NCBI GenBank assembly: GCA_964427955.1
Contig: CAYRWY010000037.1
Coordinates: 1-22,816 of the forward strand
From: JACRBK01 sp964427955
GTDB taxonomy: Bacteria; Chloroflexota; Anaerolineae; Aggregatilineales; Aggregatilineaceae
Length of the DNA stretch: 22,816 bases
Direction: 5' to 3'
Numbering within the stretch: position 1 is the stretch's first letter; each line of letters begins with the position of its first letter. This document shows positions 1 through 8,599 of the stretch, piece by piece. The notes beneath the pieces are model-generated. The model searched no databases. It was not told the origin of the DNA and saw only the letters and a program-made list of their open reading frames with translations. A program made the position numbers and the translations under genes.

Positions 1-870
1 GCTATCGAACATATCGAGATCATTCGCATCGGGTCGCGCGTGCCGGTCTTCCTGCCGCAGCGCATCACCGATGAGTTCGCTCAAATGCTTGGCCAGTATC
101 ACCCCTTGTGGATGAACATCCATGTGAACCATCCCAAGGAGATCACGCCGGAACTATCCGCGGCCCTGGATAAGCTCTCCCGCGCGGGAATTCCGCTCGG
201 CAACCAGAGCGTGCTGTTGGCCGGGATCAACGACAGCGTGAACATCCAGCGCGAGCTGGTGCACAAGCTCGTCAAGAACCGCGTCCGGCCCTACTACCTG
301 TACCAGTGTGACCTGGTCAAGGGCGCGGGGCACTTCCGCACGACCGTGTCGAAGGGGGTCGAGATCATCGAAGGGCTGCGCGGCCACACCAGCGGCTATG
401 CGGTCCCGACCTTCGTCGTCGATGCTCCTGGCGGCGGCGGCAAGATCCCGGTCATGCCGCAGTACCTGATCAGCCAGGCTCCTGGCAAGATCGTGCTCCG
501 TAACTACGAAGGTTACATCACGACCTACGAGGAACCGCTGGACTACGATCCGCACATGATCGATCACCTGGATCACCAGGCCAACTACCGTTCGGAACCC
601 GGTCAAGCCGGGGTCTACGGGCTGCTCGATGGTCGGGCCACTGCCATCAAGCCGGAAGGCTTCGACGACATCCACCAGCGGGACGGTATCCAGCACCGGC
701 TGAACTCGAACGACCAGAAATGGCAGCGTTTCCGCATGGCGGAGGCGCTGGGCGTCGAGCCAGCGGTCACCCATCCGAACGGCAATGGCAATGGTAACGG
801 CCACAGCAAGCGGAATGGCCGCCGGAACGGTCCCAAAGCCACTCAGAATACGAAGGAGCAGGATAACTAA
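1..870 (+). CDS. KamA-family radical SAM aminomutase (lysine 2,3-aminomutase-like), C-terminal part
   Basis: The reading frame is open from base 1, so the 5' end, including the radical SAM CxxxCxxC motif, lies outside the window. The visible part begins IGSRVPVFLPQRIT, a typical KamA segment, and carries PGGGGK at about 424-444. The Lys of that motif (codon 442-444) corresponds to the PLP-binding Lys of Clostridium lysine 2,3-aminomutase. YYLYQCDLVKGAGHFRT is also characteristic of the family. Known members move an alpha-amino group to the beta position using SAM, a [4Fe-4S] cluster and PLP. The exact substrate (lysine, glutamate or another amino acid) cannot be set from this fragment. The C-terminus is an Asn/Gly/Arg-rich low-complexity tail (about 777-834), unlike characterised KamA proteins. 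The stop codon overlaps the next start by one base (TAATG), so the two genes are probably coupled. Confidence 0.9.
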   Translation, partial: AIEHIEIIRIGSRVPVFLPQRITDEFAQMLGQYHPLWMNIHVNHPKEITPELSAALDKLSRAGIPLGNQSVLLAGINDSVNIQRELVHKLVKNRVRPYYLYQCDLVKGAGHFRTTVSKGVEIIEGLRGHTSGYAVPTFVVDAPGGGGKIPVMPQYLISQAPGKIVLRNYEGYITTYEEPLDYDPHMIDHLDHQANYRSEPGQAGVYGLLDGRATAIKPEGFDDIHQRDGIQHRLNSNDQKWQRFRMAEALGVEPAVTHPNGNGNGNGHSKRNGRRNGPKATQNTKEQDN

Positions 871-1973
871 TGCGGATTGCGGTGCTCGCCAACCTGAAGA
901 AGAACGCCCCCACCTGGGAAGGAATGCCCGCTGACCAGTGGGACGATCTCGACAGCCCGAAGACCACCGACGCATTGGTAGCTGCGCTGCAAGCCGGGGG
1001 GCATGAAGCGGCCTTTTTCGAGGCCAGCCTTCTGCCTCCTTACAACCTGGTCGAACGCCTGACGGCGTATAAGCCCGACCTGTGCTTCAACATTTCCGAA
1101 AGCCACTTTGGCAACGGGCGCGAGGCGCACATCCCCTCGATCCTGGAAATGCTGAAGATTCCGTATACCGGCAGCAAAGTGCTGACCCTGGCGCTGGCGC
1201 TGGACAAGCCGCTGACCAAGCGCGTGCTGCTCTATCACGGCCTGCCGACCCCTGAATTTCAGGTGTTCGAGCGCGCCGACGAGCCGGTAGACGGCCAACT
1301 GCTGAACGAGGCGGGCGAACTGCGCTTTCCGTTGTTCGTCAAACCCAGCCGCGAGGGGACCAGCATGGGCGTCAGCGCGGACAGCGTGGTGCGCACCGTC
1401 GCCCAACTGCGCGACCAGGTCACCAGGCAGATCGGCCTGTATCACCAGCCGATCCTGGTGGAGCACTACGTCGAAGGACGCGAGATCACGATCGGCATGG
1501 TCGGCAACTTCACGCCGTCGGACCTCGTCCGTCCGAACGACCGCACGGCGCTGCACGGACTGCCGGAAGGCTTGACGTTCATGCCCGCGTTGGAGATCAA
1601 CCTGTCGATGTATGCCGAGTCGGAGTCGAGCCTGTACACCAACCGCATGAAGACGGAATGGGCCGACGGGGACTACTATATGTGCCCGGCCAACATCGAA
1701 CCCAACCTGCTGGCGGAACTTCAATTCCTGGCGGCGGCGGTGTTCCGGGTGGTGGATTGCCAGGACGTGGCCCGCGTGGACTTCCGCGTCGATACGACCA
1801 ACGGCCAGGTCAAGCCGTACATTCTCGAAATCAACACCCTGCCCGGCTTGAACCCCGGCTACAGCGACCTGTGCGTACAGTCGCGCGCCCTGGGCTGGAG
1901 CTATGAAAAGCTCGTCAACCGGATCGCCGAACTGGCCGCCGAACGCCAGGGCATCCCAGTGCTGACGCAGTAA
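870..1973 (+). CDS. D-alanine-D-alanine ligase-like ATP-grasp ligase
   Basis: The protein has 367 residues and the ATP-grasp layout of the Ddl family. The N-terminal part contains CFNISESHFGNGRE and IPYTGS (residues 72-102), where Ddl enzymes recognise the first substrate. Lys158 in FVKPSREGTSMGV binds ATP, VEHYVEGREITIG follows at about 197-209, and DFRVD plus ILEINTLPGLNPGYSDL (304-334) supply the metal-binding Glu320 and Asn322. The expected reaction is ATP-dependent joining of two amino acids through an acyl phosphate. Canonical Ddl has a GEDG-type loop where this protein has an ESHFGNGRE stretch, so a substrate other than D-Ala is possible. GGAG at 854-857 precedes the ATG. Coupling to a KamA-type aminomutase suggests, as inference, that a beta-amino acid is one of the substrates. 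A housekeeping peptidoglycan role is the alternative. Confidence 0.85.
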   Translation: MRIAVLANLKKNAPTWEGMPADQWDDLDSPKTTDALVAALQAGGHEAAFFEASLLPPYNLVERLTAYKPDLCFNISESHFGNGREAHIPSILEMLKIPYTGSKVLTLALALDKPLTKRVLLYHGLPTPEFQVFERADEPVDGQLLNEAGELRFPLFVKPSREGTSMGVSADSVVRTVAQLRDQVTRQIGLYHQPILVEHYVEGREITIGMVGNFTPSDLVRPNDRTALHGLPEGLTFMPALEINLSMYAESESSLYTNRMKTEWADGDYYMCPANIEPNLLAELQFLAAAVFRVVDCQDVARVDFRVDTTNGQVKPYILEINTLPGLNPGYSDLCVQSRALGWSYEKLVNRIAELAAERQGIPVLTQ

Positions 1974-1983
1974 AGACCCGATC

Positions 1984-2019
1984 ACGGAGGGGCAAGCAAG
2001 GTGGCCCCTCCGTTTTTTT
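1984..2019 (+). terminator. Rho-independent terminator
   Basis: A perfect 10-bp stem (1984-1993 pairing with 2004-2013) with a 10-nt loop runs directly into seven T residues (2013-2019). It starts 11 bases after the ATP-grasp gene stop, so it should end the KamA/ligase transcript and insulate the sugar operon. Confidence 0.93.
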
Positions 2020-2034
2020 GCGCGAGCGACCCGC

Positions 2035-2063
2035 TTGACTTCAATACCAATCAATGATAATAT
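2035..2063 (+). promoter_or_regulatory. Predicted sigma70-type promoter of the sugar ABC/UroD operon
   Basis: TTGACT (2035-2040) is a good -35 element. TAATAT (2058-2063) follows at a 17-base spacing; GATAAT (2056-2061) is a better -10 match but at 15 bases. The stretch is locally AT-rich and sits just after a terminator and just before an operator-like palindrome. Transcription would start near 2070, leaving a leader of about 150 nt. Confidence 0.6.
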
Positions 2064-2067
2064 GTTA

Positions 2068-2081
2068 TGTGAACGTTCACA
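2068..2081. promoter_or_regulatory. LacI-family operator-like palindrome
   Basis: TGTGAACGTTCACA is a perfect 14-bp palindrome with a central CG, the hallmark of LacI/GalR-family operators; it differs from the ideal lac operator core TGTGAGCGCTCACA by one base per half-site. It lies just downstream of the predicted -10 element and covers the likely transcription start, where a bound repressor would block initiation. No LacI-type regulator gene is in the window, so the regulator is encoded elsewhere. Confidence 0.75.
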
Positions 2082-2223
2082 GAATACGTACTTAACAATA
2101 GAATATCCACTGAACTCTTGTGTTCATCGCTATGACAGGAGGTGACTATCGAGATAAACCGGTAGTAACCAGGCACCTGCCTGATGACATTTGCCCTATT
2201 TATTAACTACAGGAGAACGTGCG

Positions 2224-3255
<1,032 letters not shown>

Positions 3256-3326
3256 GAAGACTGTTCTGGTCTTTCCAGGTAAGCCATAACTTGTTTGGCA
3301 AGCCAGGGGAGAGACGGTAGCATTCT

Positions 3327-3386
3327 AAGGAGCAAATGGTGACGCCCGTTCAGGTTTCGGGCTGCCTTTCAAACCATTTGCTCCTT
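3327..3386. repeat. Long intercistronic inverted repeat (nested hairpin) between binding protein and ATPase genes
   Basis: The arms 3327-3340 and 3373-3386 are perfect 14-base reverse complements (AAGGAGCAAATGGT / ACCATTTGCTCCTT). Inside the 32-nt loop, GCCCG (3344-3348) pairs with CGGGC (3358-3362), giving a second small stem. No T-run follows, so it is not a standard terminator. A stable RNA structure here would protect or partly separate the upstream binding-protein mRNA, as known for binding-protein-rich sugar operons. The left arm also resembles an SD plus ATG, and the hairpin would occlude it. Confidence 0.85.
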
Positions 3387-3409
3387 TGCCTTCATTAAGG
3401 GAAAAGATC

Positions 3410-4165
3410 ATGGACGATATACTTGAACTCAGAAATATTTCCAAATCGTTTGGCGAAGTTCAATCCTTACATGATGTGAATTTCAGGGTAGGCCGCAATG
3501 AGATCGTCGGGCTGCTGGGCGACAACGGCGCTGGCAAGTCCACCCTGATCAAAATCATCACCGGGTTCCACCGCCCTACGACCGGCGAGATCTACTTCAA
3601 CGGCAAGCGCGTGGATCGCCTGACCGTTCCGAAAGCCCGCGCCCTGGGCGTCGAGACCGTCTACCAGGAGCGCGCCCTGGCCGACCTGCAAACGCTGTGG
3701 CGCAACATCTTCCTGGGCCGCGAGCTGTCCAACCGCCTGGGATTCCTCAAGCTCGGGGCGATGCGCCAGGAAACCAACCGGCTGATGCTCGAATCGATGG
3801 GCTTCACCTCGTCCGCGGTCAACCCCGACTCGGTCATCAAGAGCTTTTCCGGCGGCGAAAAGCAGGGCGTGGCCATCGTGCGGGCGCTGTATTTCAAGGC
3901 GGACCTGATCGTCCTGGACGAGCCGACGATGGGCCTGTCGCTGCAAGAAACGCGCAAGCTGATTGACTTCGTGCGCAGCATCAAGGCGGCGGGCAAAGCG
4001 GGCATTTTCATCGATCACAATGTCTTCCATGTGTATTCGGTGGCCGACCGGGTGGTCGTCCTGGATCGCGGCACGGTGGCAGGCGAATTTCTGACCAAAG
4101 ATATTACGCTTGATAACCTGATGGAAAAAATGTATCACGTGGCCCAAACCGGCAGCCTGGATTGA
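3410..4165 (+). CDS. Sugar ABC transporter ATP-binding protein (single nucleotide-binding domain)
   Basis: This 251-aa ATPase has Walker A GDNGAGKST (37-45), Gln86 in the Q-loop, signature SFSGGEKQG (about 145-153), Walker B LIVLDE (166-171) and switch His203 in IDHN. It powers import through the permease encoded next. Classical RbsA/MglA proteins have two fused ATPase domains; this one has a single domain and would act as a homodimer, as in the single-domain branch of the carbohydrate uptake 2 family. ATG 3410 is chosen because AAGGGAAA (3397-3404) lies just upstream; an in-frame TTG at 3386 falls inside the hairpin arm. The gap from the binding-protein gene is about 150 bp and holds the long hairpin. 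Confidence 0.92.
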   Translation: MDDILELRNISKSFGEVQSLHDVNFRVGRNEIVGLLGDNGAGKSTLIKIITGFHRPTTGEIYFNGKRVDRLTVPKARALGVETVYQERALADLQTLWRNIFLGRELSNRLGFLKLGAMRQETNRLMLESMGFTSSAVNPDSVIKSFSGGEKQGVAIVRALYFKADLIVLDEPTMGLSLQETRKLIDFVRSIKAAGKAGIFIDHNVFHVYSVADRVVVLDRGTVAGEFLTKDITLDNLMEKMYHVAQTGSLD

Positions 4166-4207
4166 TCGGGCAGGTCCTATTTCATTTTTTAGACGGACGA
4201 AAATAAG

Positions 4208-5218
4208 ATGACTGAATACGTTGAAAAAAGAAAAACCGAGGAACTCCGAGCGCAGTCCAGGCTGCTCCGTTTCATCCGGCGGAACGGCTTGCAACTGGCG
4301 ATCATTAGCGTCCTGATCATCCTGGAAATCATCTTCGTGACCGGCGCCCCCGATACGTTCCTGCAACCCGACATCTACCGGGCGCTGATGACCTCGATCC
4401 CCTACTGGGGCGTGATCGCTATGCCCCTGACGATGGTGGTCATTGCCGGGGAAATGGACCTGTCATTCATCTCGACGATGGCGGTCGGCATGGTGGTCTT
4501 CGTCAGAGTCTTTGACAGGACCGACAGCCTGGGATTGGCCTTTGCCGCCAGCCTTTTGTCCGGGTTTGGGGTCGGTCTGCTCAACGGGGTGATCATCGTC
4601 AAACTGGGGATTCCGTCGCTGATCGCCACCATCGGCGCGCAGTTCTTCTGGCGCGGCCTGGTCGAAGTCTGGACCAAGGGGCAAGGGCGATCCCTGGTCG
4701 ATGCCAAAGATACCATCCTGCGCGACACCCTGGTAAGCAAGGTGTTTGGCTACTGGCCCGCGCAAATGATCTGGATGGTCGTGGTAGCCGTTCTGGTGTG
4801 GGTCCTGCTGAACCGCCACAAATTCGGCGCGCACGTGTACCTGATCGGCGACAATGAAGCCAGCGCCCGCCTGATGGGTGTGAACGTGGACGGCACGCGG
4901 ATGATGCTCTTTGCCATCGTCGGACTGGCGGCGGCCTTTGGCGGCGTCATCCAAAGCCTGGACGTCTGGTATTTCTGGCCGAACCTGGGCGAGGGGTATT
5001 TGATGAACACCCTGGCCGCCGTCTTCCTGGGCGGGACCTCGGTCTTTGGCGGGACGGGCACCGTGCTGGGGACGTTCGTGGCCTGCATCATCATCGGCGA
5101 GATTCAACCGGGCATCATCGCGATGGGCTACACGGCCTACTACACGAAATTCATCTACGGCCTGATCATCACCGCCTCGGTGGCCATGCACACGATTCTG
5201 AGAAAGCGGATCGAGTAG
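4208..5218 (+). CDS. Sugar ABC transporter permease (RbsC/XylH-like, BPD_transp_2 family)
   Basis: The 336-aa protein is mostly hydrophobic helices, with about eight to ten spans after a charged N-terminal tail of some 35 residues. The family segment LAAVFLGGTSVFGGTGTVLGTF lies near residues 262-283, and VVIAGEMDLSFISTMA near 77-92 matches the conserved stretch of ribose/xylose-type permeases. It forms the membrane channel for the binding protein and ATPase upstream. The gene lies 42 bases after the ATPase gene and 6 bases before the first UroD-like gene, so it is clearly within one operon. No strong SD is visible before ATG 4208. The transported sugar is unknown. Confidence 0.92.
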   Translation: MTEYVEKRKTEELRAQSRLLRFIRRNGLQLAIISVLIILEIIFVTGAPDTFLQPDIYRALMTSIPYWGVIAMPLTMVVIAGEMDLSFISTMAVGMVVFVRVFDRTDSLGLAFAASLLSGFGVGLLNGVIIVKLGIPSLIATIGAQFFWRGLVEVWTKGQGRSLVDAKDTILRDTLVSKVFGYWPAQMIWMVVVAVLVWVLLNRHKFGAHVYLIGDNEASARLMGVNVDGTRMMLFAIVGLAAAFGGVIQSLDVWYFWPNLGEGYLMNTLAAVFLGGTSVFGGTGTVLGTFVACIIIGEIQPGIIAMGYTAYYTKFIYGLIITASVAMHTILRKRIE

Positions 5219-5224
5219 GCCCCG

Positions 5225-6373
5225 ATGAACTCACGCGAAAGGGTGATGTTAGCCCTCAACCACCAAGAGCCGGATCGCGTTCCCATCGATCTCGGCGGGA
5301 CGATTATCACTTCGATCCACCGCGAAGCCTACGCCAAAGTGAAGCAGAAACTCGGCCTGGAGGTCGAGGACTTCAAGCTGTGCGACTACGTTCAGCAGCT
5401 TCCCTACGTGGGCGAAGACCTGCTGCGGCGTTTCGACGTCGATTTCCGCATCGTGCAGCTTCCGGCGGCGACCGCTCCTGGCCTGAAATATTTCGAAGAA
5501 GGGGATTACTACGCCTTCATCGACCGCTGGGGGTCCAAGCTGCACATGCCGAAGGATGGCGGCTTTTATTTCGACTGGGTGGATTTCCCCATCAAGGAAC
5601 CCACAATGGAAGCCCTGGACGGCTACCAGTGGCCGAAGCCCGATCCGCTGGAACTGAACCAACAACTGCGCGCCCAGGCGAAATACCTGTACGAAAACAC
5701 CGATTATGCGCTGGTCGGCAGCGGCGTGATCGGCGGCGGCATCTTCGAGCAGCCCGCCCGCGTCATGGGCCTGACCAACTTCCTGATGGCGCTGGCGTCC
5801 GAACCGGCCTTCGCCGACCGGCTGATGGAACAGATCACCGACATCTACATCGAGTCTTGCAACAATTACCTGGACCAGGTTGGCGAGTATTTGCAGGTCT
5901 TCACCTACTGGGATGACGTGAACACGCAGAATGGGTGGATGATCTCGCCGGACGTCTTCCGCCGGATGATCAAGCCCAAAGAAAAGCGGCTGGTGGAAGC
6001 GATCAAGCGCAAGACCAACGCCAAGCTGTTCTTCCACGGCTGCGGCGCGGCCTTCGACCTGATCCCCGATCTGATCGATCTGGGCTTCGACATCATCAAC
6101 CCGGTGCAGACCTCGGCCAAAGGCATGGACCCGAAACGGCTGAAAGCCGCCTATGGCAAAGACATCGTTTTCTGGGGCGGTGGAGTCGACGCGCAGAGAA
6201 CCATGCCGTTCGGCACGCCGCAGCAGGTCGCGGACGAGGTCCGGCAGCGGATCGACGAGCTGGCCCCTGGCGGCGGTTTCGTGTTCGCGGCAGTGCACAA
6301 CATCCAGGCCAGCGATCCGCCCGACAATATCATCACCGCCTTCGACACGGCGCTAGACTATGGGCGCTATTAA
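5225..6373 (+). CDS. UroD-superfamily protein (methyltransferase/MtaA-like), paralogue 1
   Basis: The 382-aa protein opens with MNSRERVMLALNHQEPDRVP, the standard N-terminus of the uroporphyrinogen decarboxylase superfamily. FFHGCGAAFDLIPDLIDLG carries His271-x-Cys273, at the position of the zinc-binding His-x-Cys of corrinoid methyltransferases such as MtaA. GFVFAAVHNIQASDPPDN near the C-terminus is also typical. Known members either decarboxylate porphyrinogens or transfer methyl groups from a corrinoid. No heme pathway gene or corrinoid-binding protein is nearby, and the gene sits directly after a sugar permease, so true UroD activity is unlikely. Many such genes sit in carbohydrate loci without known function, and the role here is unassigned. 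Confidence 0.85.
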   Translation: MNSRERVMLALNHQEPDRVPIDLGGTIITSIHREAYAKVKQKLGLEVEDFKLCDYVQQLPYVGEDLLRRFDVDFRIVQLPAATAPGLKYFEEGDYYAFIDRWGSKLHMPKDGGFYFDWVDFPIKEPTMEALDGYQWPKPDPLELNQQLRAQAKYLYENTDYALVGSGVIGGGIFEQPARVMGLTNFLMALASEPAFADRLMEQITDIYIESCNNYLDQVGEYLQVFTYWDDVNTQNGWMISPDVFRRMIKPKEKRLVEAIKRKTNAKLFFHGCGAAFDLIPDLIDLGFDIINPVQTSAKGMDPKRLKAAYGKDIVFWGGGVDAQRTMPFGTPQQVADEVRQRIDELAPGGGFVFAAVHNIQASDPPDNIITAFDTALDYGRY

Positions 6374-6382
6374 GGGGGCGAG

Positions 6383-7396
6383 ATGACCAAGCGTGAAATC
6401 GTCCGCACCGTCCTGGAAGGACGCCGCCCGCCTTATGTGCCCTGGCAGATCGGGCTGACCAAAGAAGCGCGCGAAAAACTCCAGGATCACTACGGCACCT
6501 CCGACCTGGATACCGTGCTGCACAACCATTTTCTCCGGCTGGGCAGCGACATCGGCTTTTTCAAAGACCTGGGCCGCGACCGCGTCCAGGACGTCTTCGG
6601 CGTCGTCTGGGATCGCAGCGTGGACAAGGACATCGGCATCGTGGAAGGCTGCGTGCTGGCCGAGCCGACGCTGACCGGCTACCAGTTCCCTAACCCGCTG
6701 GACCCGCGTTTCTTTGCGAACATCCCGGACCGGATCGCGCAGTGCGGGGATCGCTTCCGCGTGTTTCAGATCGGCTTCTCGCTGTACGAGCGGGCCTGGA
6801 CGCTGCGCGGTATCCCCAACCTGATGACCGATTTCTACGACAATCCCGACTTCGTCGCGGAACTGCTCAACACCATTGCCGATTACAACATCGCGCAGGT
6901 GCACGAGGCGCTGAAATACGACATCGACGCCGTGTATTTCGGCGACGATTGGGGAATGCAGCACGGTCTGCAAATGGGCCCCCGAATGTGGAACAAGTTC
7001 ATCTACCCCGTGCTGAAGCGCATGTACGGCGTGGTGCACGAGGCGGGCAAATTCGTCATGATCCACTCGTGCGGCGACGTCGATGAGCTGTTCGAGCAGT
7101 TGATCGGCATCGGCGTCAACTGCTTCAATCCCTTCCAGCCGGAAGTGATGGACGTGGACAGCCTGATGCGGCAGTACCGGGGACGGCTGGCCTTTCATGG
7201 CGGGCTGTCCACGCAGCGCACGCTGCCGCGCGGCACGGTGGACGACGTGCGCCGCGAAGCGCAGCACCTGCTCGACCTGGGCCGCGAGGGGGGCTACGTG
7301 TTCGCGCCTGCCCACGACATCGAAGGCGATGTGCCGCTGGAAAACATGCTGGCCTTCATCGAGATCGTCCAGCACCAGCCGGGCTACGACGCCTGA
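6383..7396 (+). CDS. UroD-superfamily protein, paralogue 2
   Basis: The 337-aa protein begins MTKREIVRTVLEGRRPPYVPWQ, a divergent form of the UroD-superfamily N-terminus. MIHSCGDVDELFEQLIGIGVNCFNPFQPEVMD contains His228-x-Cys230, the expected metal-binding pair, and GGYVFAPAHDIEGDVPLENM closes the barrel. It is shorter than paralogue 1 and only distantly similar in its first third, so the two are probably not redundant. The AGGGGG run (6373-6378) precedes ATG 6383 by 4 bases, and the gap from the previous gene is 9 bases. It is the last gene of the sugar operon, ending before a terminator. The reaction is unknown; metal-dependent methyl or one-carbon transfer is possible. Confidence 0.82.
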   Translation: MTKREIVRTVLEGRRPPYVPWQIGLTKEAREKLQDHYGTSDLDTVLHNHFLRLGSDIGFFKDLGRDRVQDVFGVVWDRSVDKDIGIVEGCVLAEPTLTGYQFPNPLDPRFFANIPDRIAQCGDRFRVFQIGFSLYERAWTLRGIPNLMTDFYDNPDFVAELLNTIADYNIAQVHEALKYDIDAVYFGDDWGMQHGLQMGPRMWNKFIYPVLKRMYGVVHEAGKFVMIHSCGDVDELFEQLIGIGVNCFNPFQPEVMDVDSLMRQYRGRLAFHGGLSTQRTLPRGTVDDVRREAQHLLDLGREGGYVFAPAHDIEGDVPLENMLAFIEIVQHQPGYDA

Positions 7397-7419
7397 TCCG
7401 GCACGGGCAAGAGAGACTA

Positions 7420-7446
7420 AAAAAGGGGTGATGCACACCCCTTTTT
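7420..7446. terminator. Bidirectional rho-independent terminator
   Basis: The arms 7420-7430 and 7436-7446 are perfect 11-base reverse complements around a 5-nt loop. The stem has an A-run on the left and a T-run on the right, so it can stop transcripts from both sides. It lies exactly between the convergent sugar/UroD operon (+) and the radical-enzyme operon (-). Confidence 0.92.
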
Positions 7447-7467
7447 GTTTTGCTGGTTAAGATCTCT

Positions 7468-8559
7468 CTACTTCAACGAGCTATAGGGCGTGTCGATGAT
7501 CGTGTGAACCATCGCCCAGAAGTTTTCGAGCGGCGTATCCAACTGCACGTGATGCGTCGGGCCGATGATCAGACCGCCGTCCTTGCCCAGCGTCTCCAGG
7601 CGTTTGATCACCTCGGCGCGGACTTCTTCGGGCTTGCCCAGCGGCAGGGTGTACTGCTCGTCGATGCTGCCCCAGAAGCACAGCTTGTCGCCAAACTCCT
7701 TTTTGAGCTGCGCCGGGTCCATGCTAGCCGGTTGAATCGGGTTGAGGATGTCCAGCCCGATCTCGACCAGTTCCGGGATGATCGGCAGGATGTTGCCGTC
7801 GGAGTGGTAAGCGACTTTGACGTCCGGGTTGATCGCCTTCAGCGAGGCGATGAAATTCGCCATACGCGGCTTGAAGAAACGCCGCCAGTGCTTGGGCGAG
7901 ATCAGCATGGCATTCTGCGCGCCCACGTCATCCCCGATCCAGATCATATCGACGCCCATCTCGACCAGTTTTTTCGCCGCCGTCAGGTGATACTGGTACG
8001 GGATTTCGAGAATCTGGTCGGCCAGGTCCGGATCGGCCACGAAATCAGTGAGCATCTGCTCCAGGCCGCGCAGCGCCCAGGCCGCCTCGAAAATGGTCGT
8101 GACCGTCACGCCGACGATCCAGTATTCGTCTTTGTACTCCCGGATCACGCGTGCGGAGTCGGTGTACAACTCGGGCCGGGTAGGATCGGGCGCACGGTAG
8201 GACGCCACCGCCGCATCCTCCGCCAACGGATGGTGCGTAATCTCGGTGTAGTACCCCTTGCCGAACGGGGTTTCGTACTCCTGGGCGCGCCAGCCAATCC
8301 CCCACTCGTCGTCATACGGCTCCGGCCCCTGGTAGTAGGAATTCGCCCAGCCCACCGAGGTCAGCAGCATATCTTCGCCTAACAACCGCTCCAACTCGTA
8401 GGTATTGCCGCCGCCGTGCGGGTTGTGCAGCTTTTGGCCCCTGACCTGCACGTCCGCGCGCAGCCGGTCGGCAAATTCGGGCGTAAAACTGACCTGCATC
8501 GGGCAGCGATCCGGGGCTTCGTGATGAAGCGCCATCAAAACACGATCTCGATGTTTCAC
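7468..8559 (-). CDS. UroD-superfamily protein, paralogue 3 (altered metal-site motif)
   Basis: The 363-aa protein starts (M)KHRDRVLMALHHEAPDRCP, the classical UroD-superfamily N-terminus. Where the other two proteins have His-x-Cys, this one has VAYHSDGNILPII with His252 and Asp254, so the thiol ligand is replaced. GLIIGPTHHVQLDTPLENF near the C-terminus is family-typical. The start is GTG 8559, supported by GAGGAG about 8 bases upstream on the - strand; an ATG is not available there. It is the last gene of the activase/glycyl-radical operon, 40 bases after the radical enzyme stop, which ties UroD-like proteins to the radical pathway as well as to the sugar transporter. The function is unknown. 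Confidence 0.85.
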   Translation of the reverse strand: MKHRDRVLMALHHEAPDRCPMQVSFTPEFADRLRADVQVRGQKLHNPHGGGNTYELERLLGEDMLLTSVGWANSYYQGPEPYDDEWGIGWRAQEYETPFGKGYYTEITHHPLAEDAAVASYRAPDPTRPELYTDSARVIREYKDEYWIVGVTVTTIFEAAWALRGLEQMLTDFVADPDLADQILEIPYQYHLTAAKKLVEMGVDMIWIGDDVGAQNAMLISPKHWRRFFKPRMANFIASLKAINPDVKVAYHSDGNILPIIPELVEIGLDILNPIQPASMDPAQLKKEFGDKLCFWGSIDEQYTLPLGKPEEVRAEVIKRLETLGKDGGLIIGPTHHVQLDTPLENFWAMVHTIIDTPYSSLK

Positions 8560-8599
8560 AAAAGATGCTCCTCAAAGTGCATAAAAAGCCGGGCGAACC

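Noticed and set aside
867..2054. A long - strand frame opposite the ATP-grasp gene
   Set aside because: It runs through the terminator and promoter region and has no domain; the + strand frame carries the full ATP-grasp motifs.
2191..2223. An upstream TTG start for the binding protein
   Set aside because: It would put 11 extra residues before the signal peptide; ATG 2224 has the ribosome site at the right distance.
5225..8559. Heme biosynthesis HemE
   Set aside because: Three divergent paralogues, no other heme gene, and a position in sugar and radical-enzyme operons do not fit true uroporphyrinogen decarboxylase.
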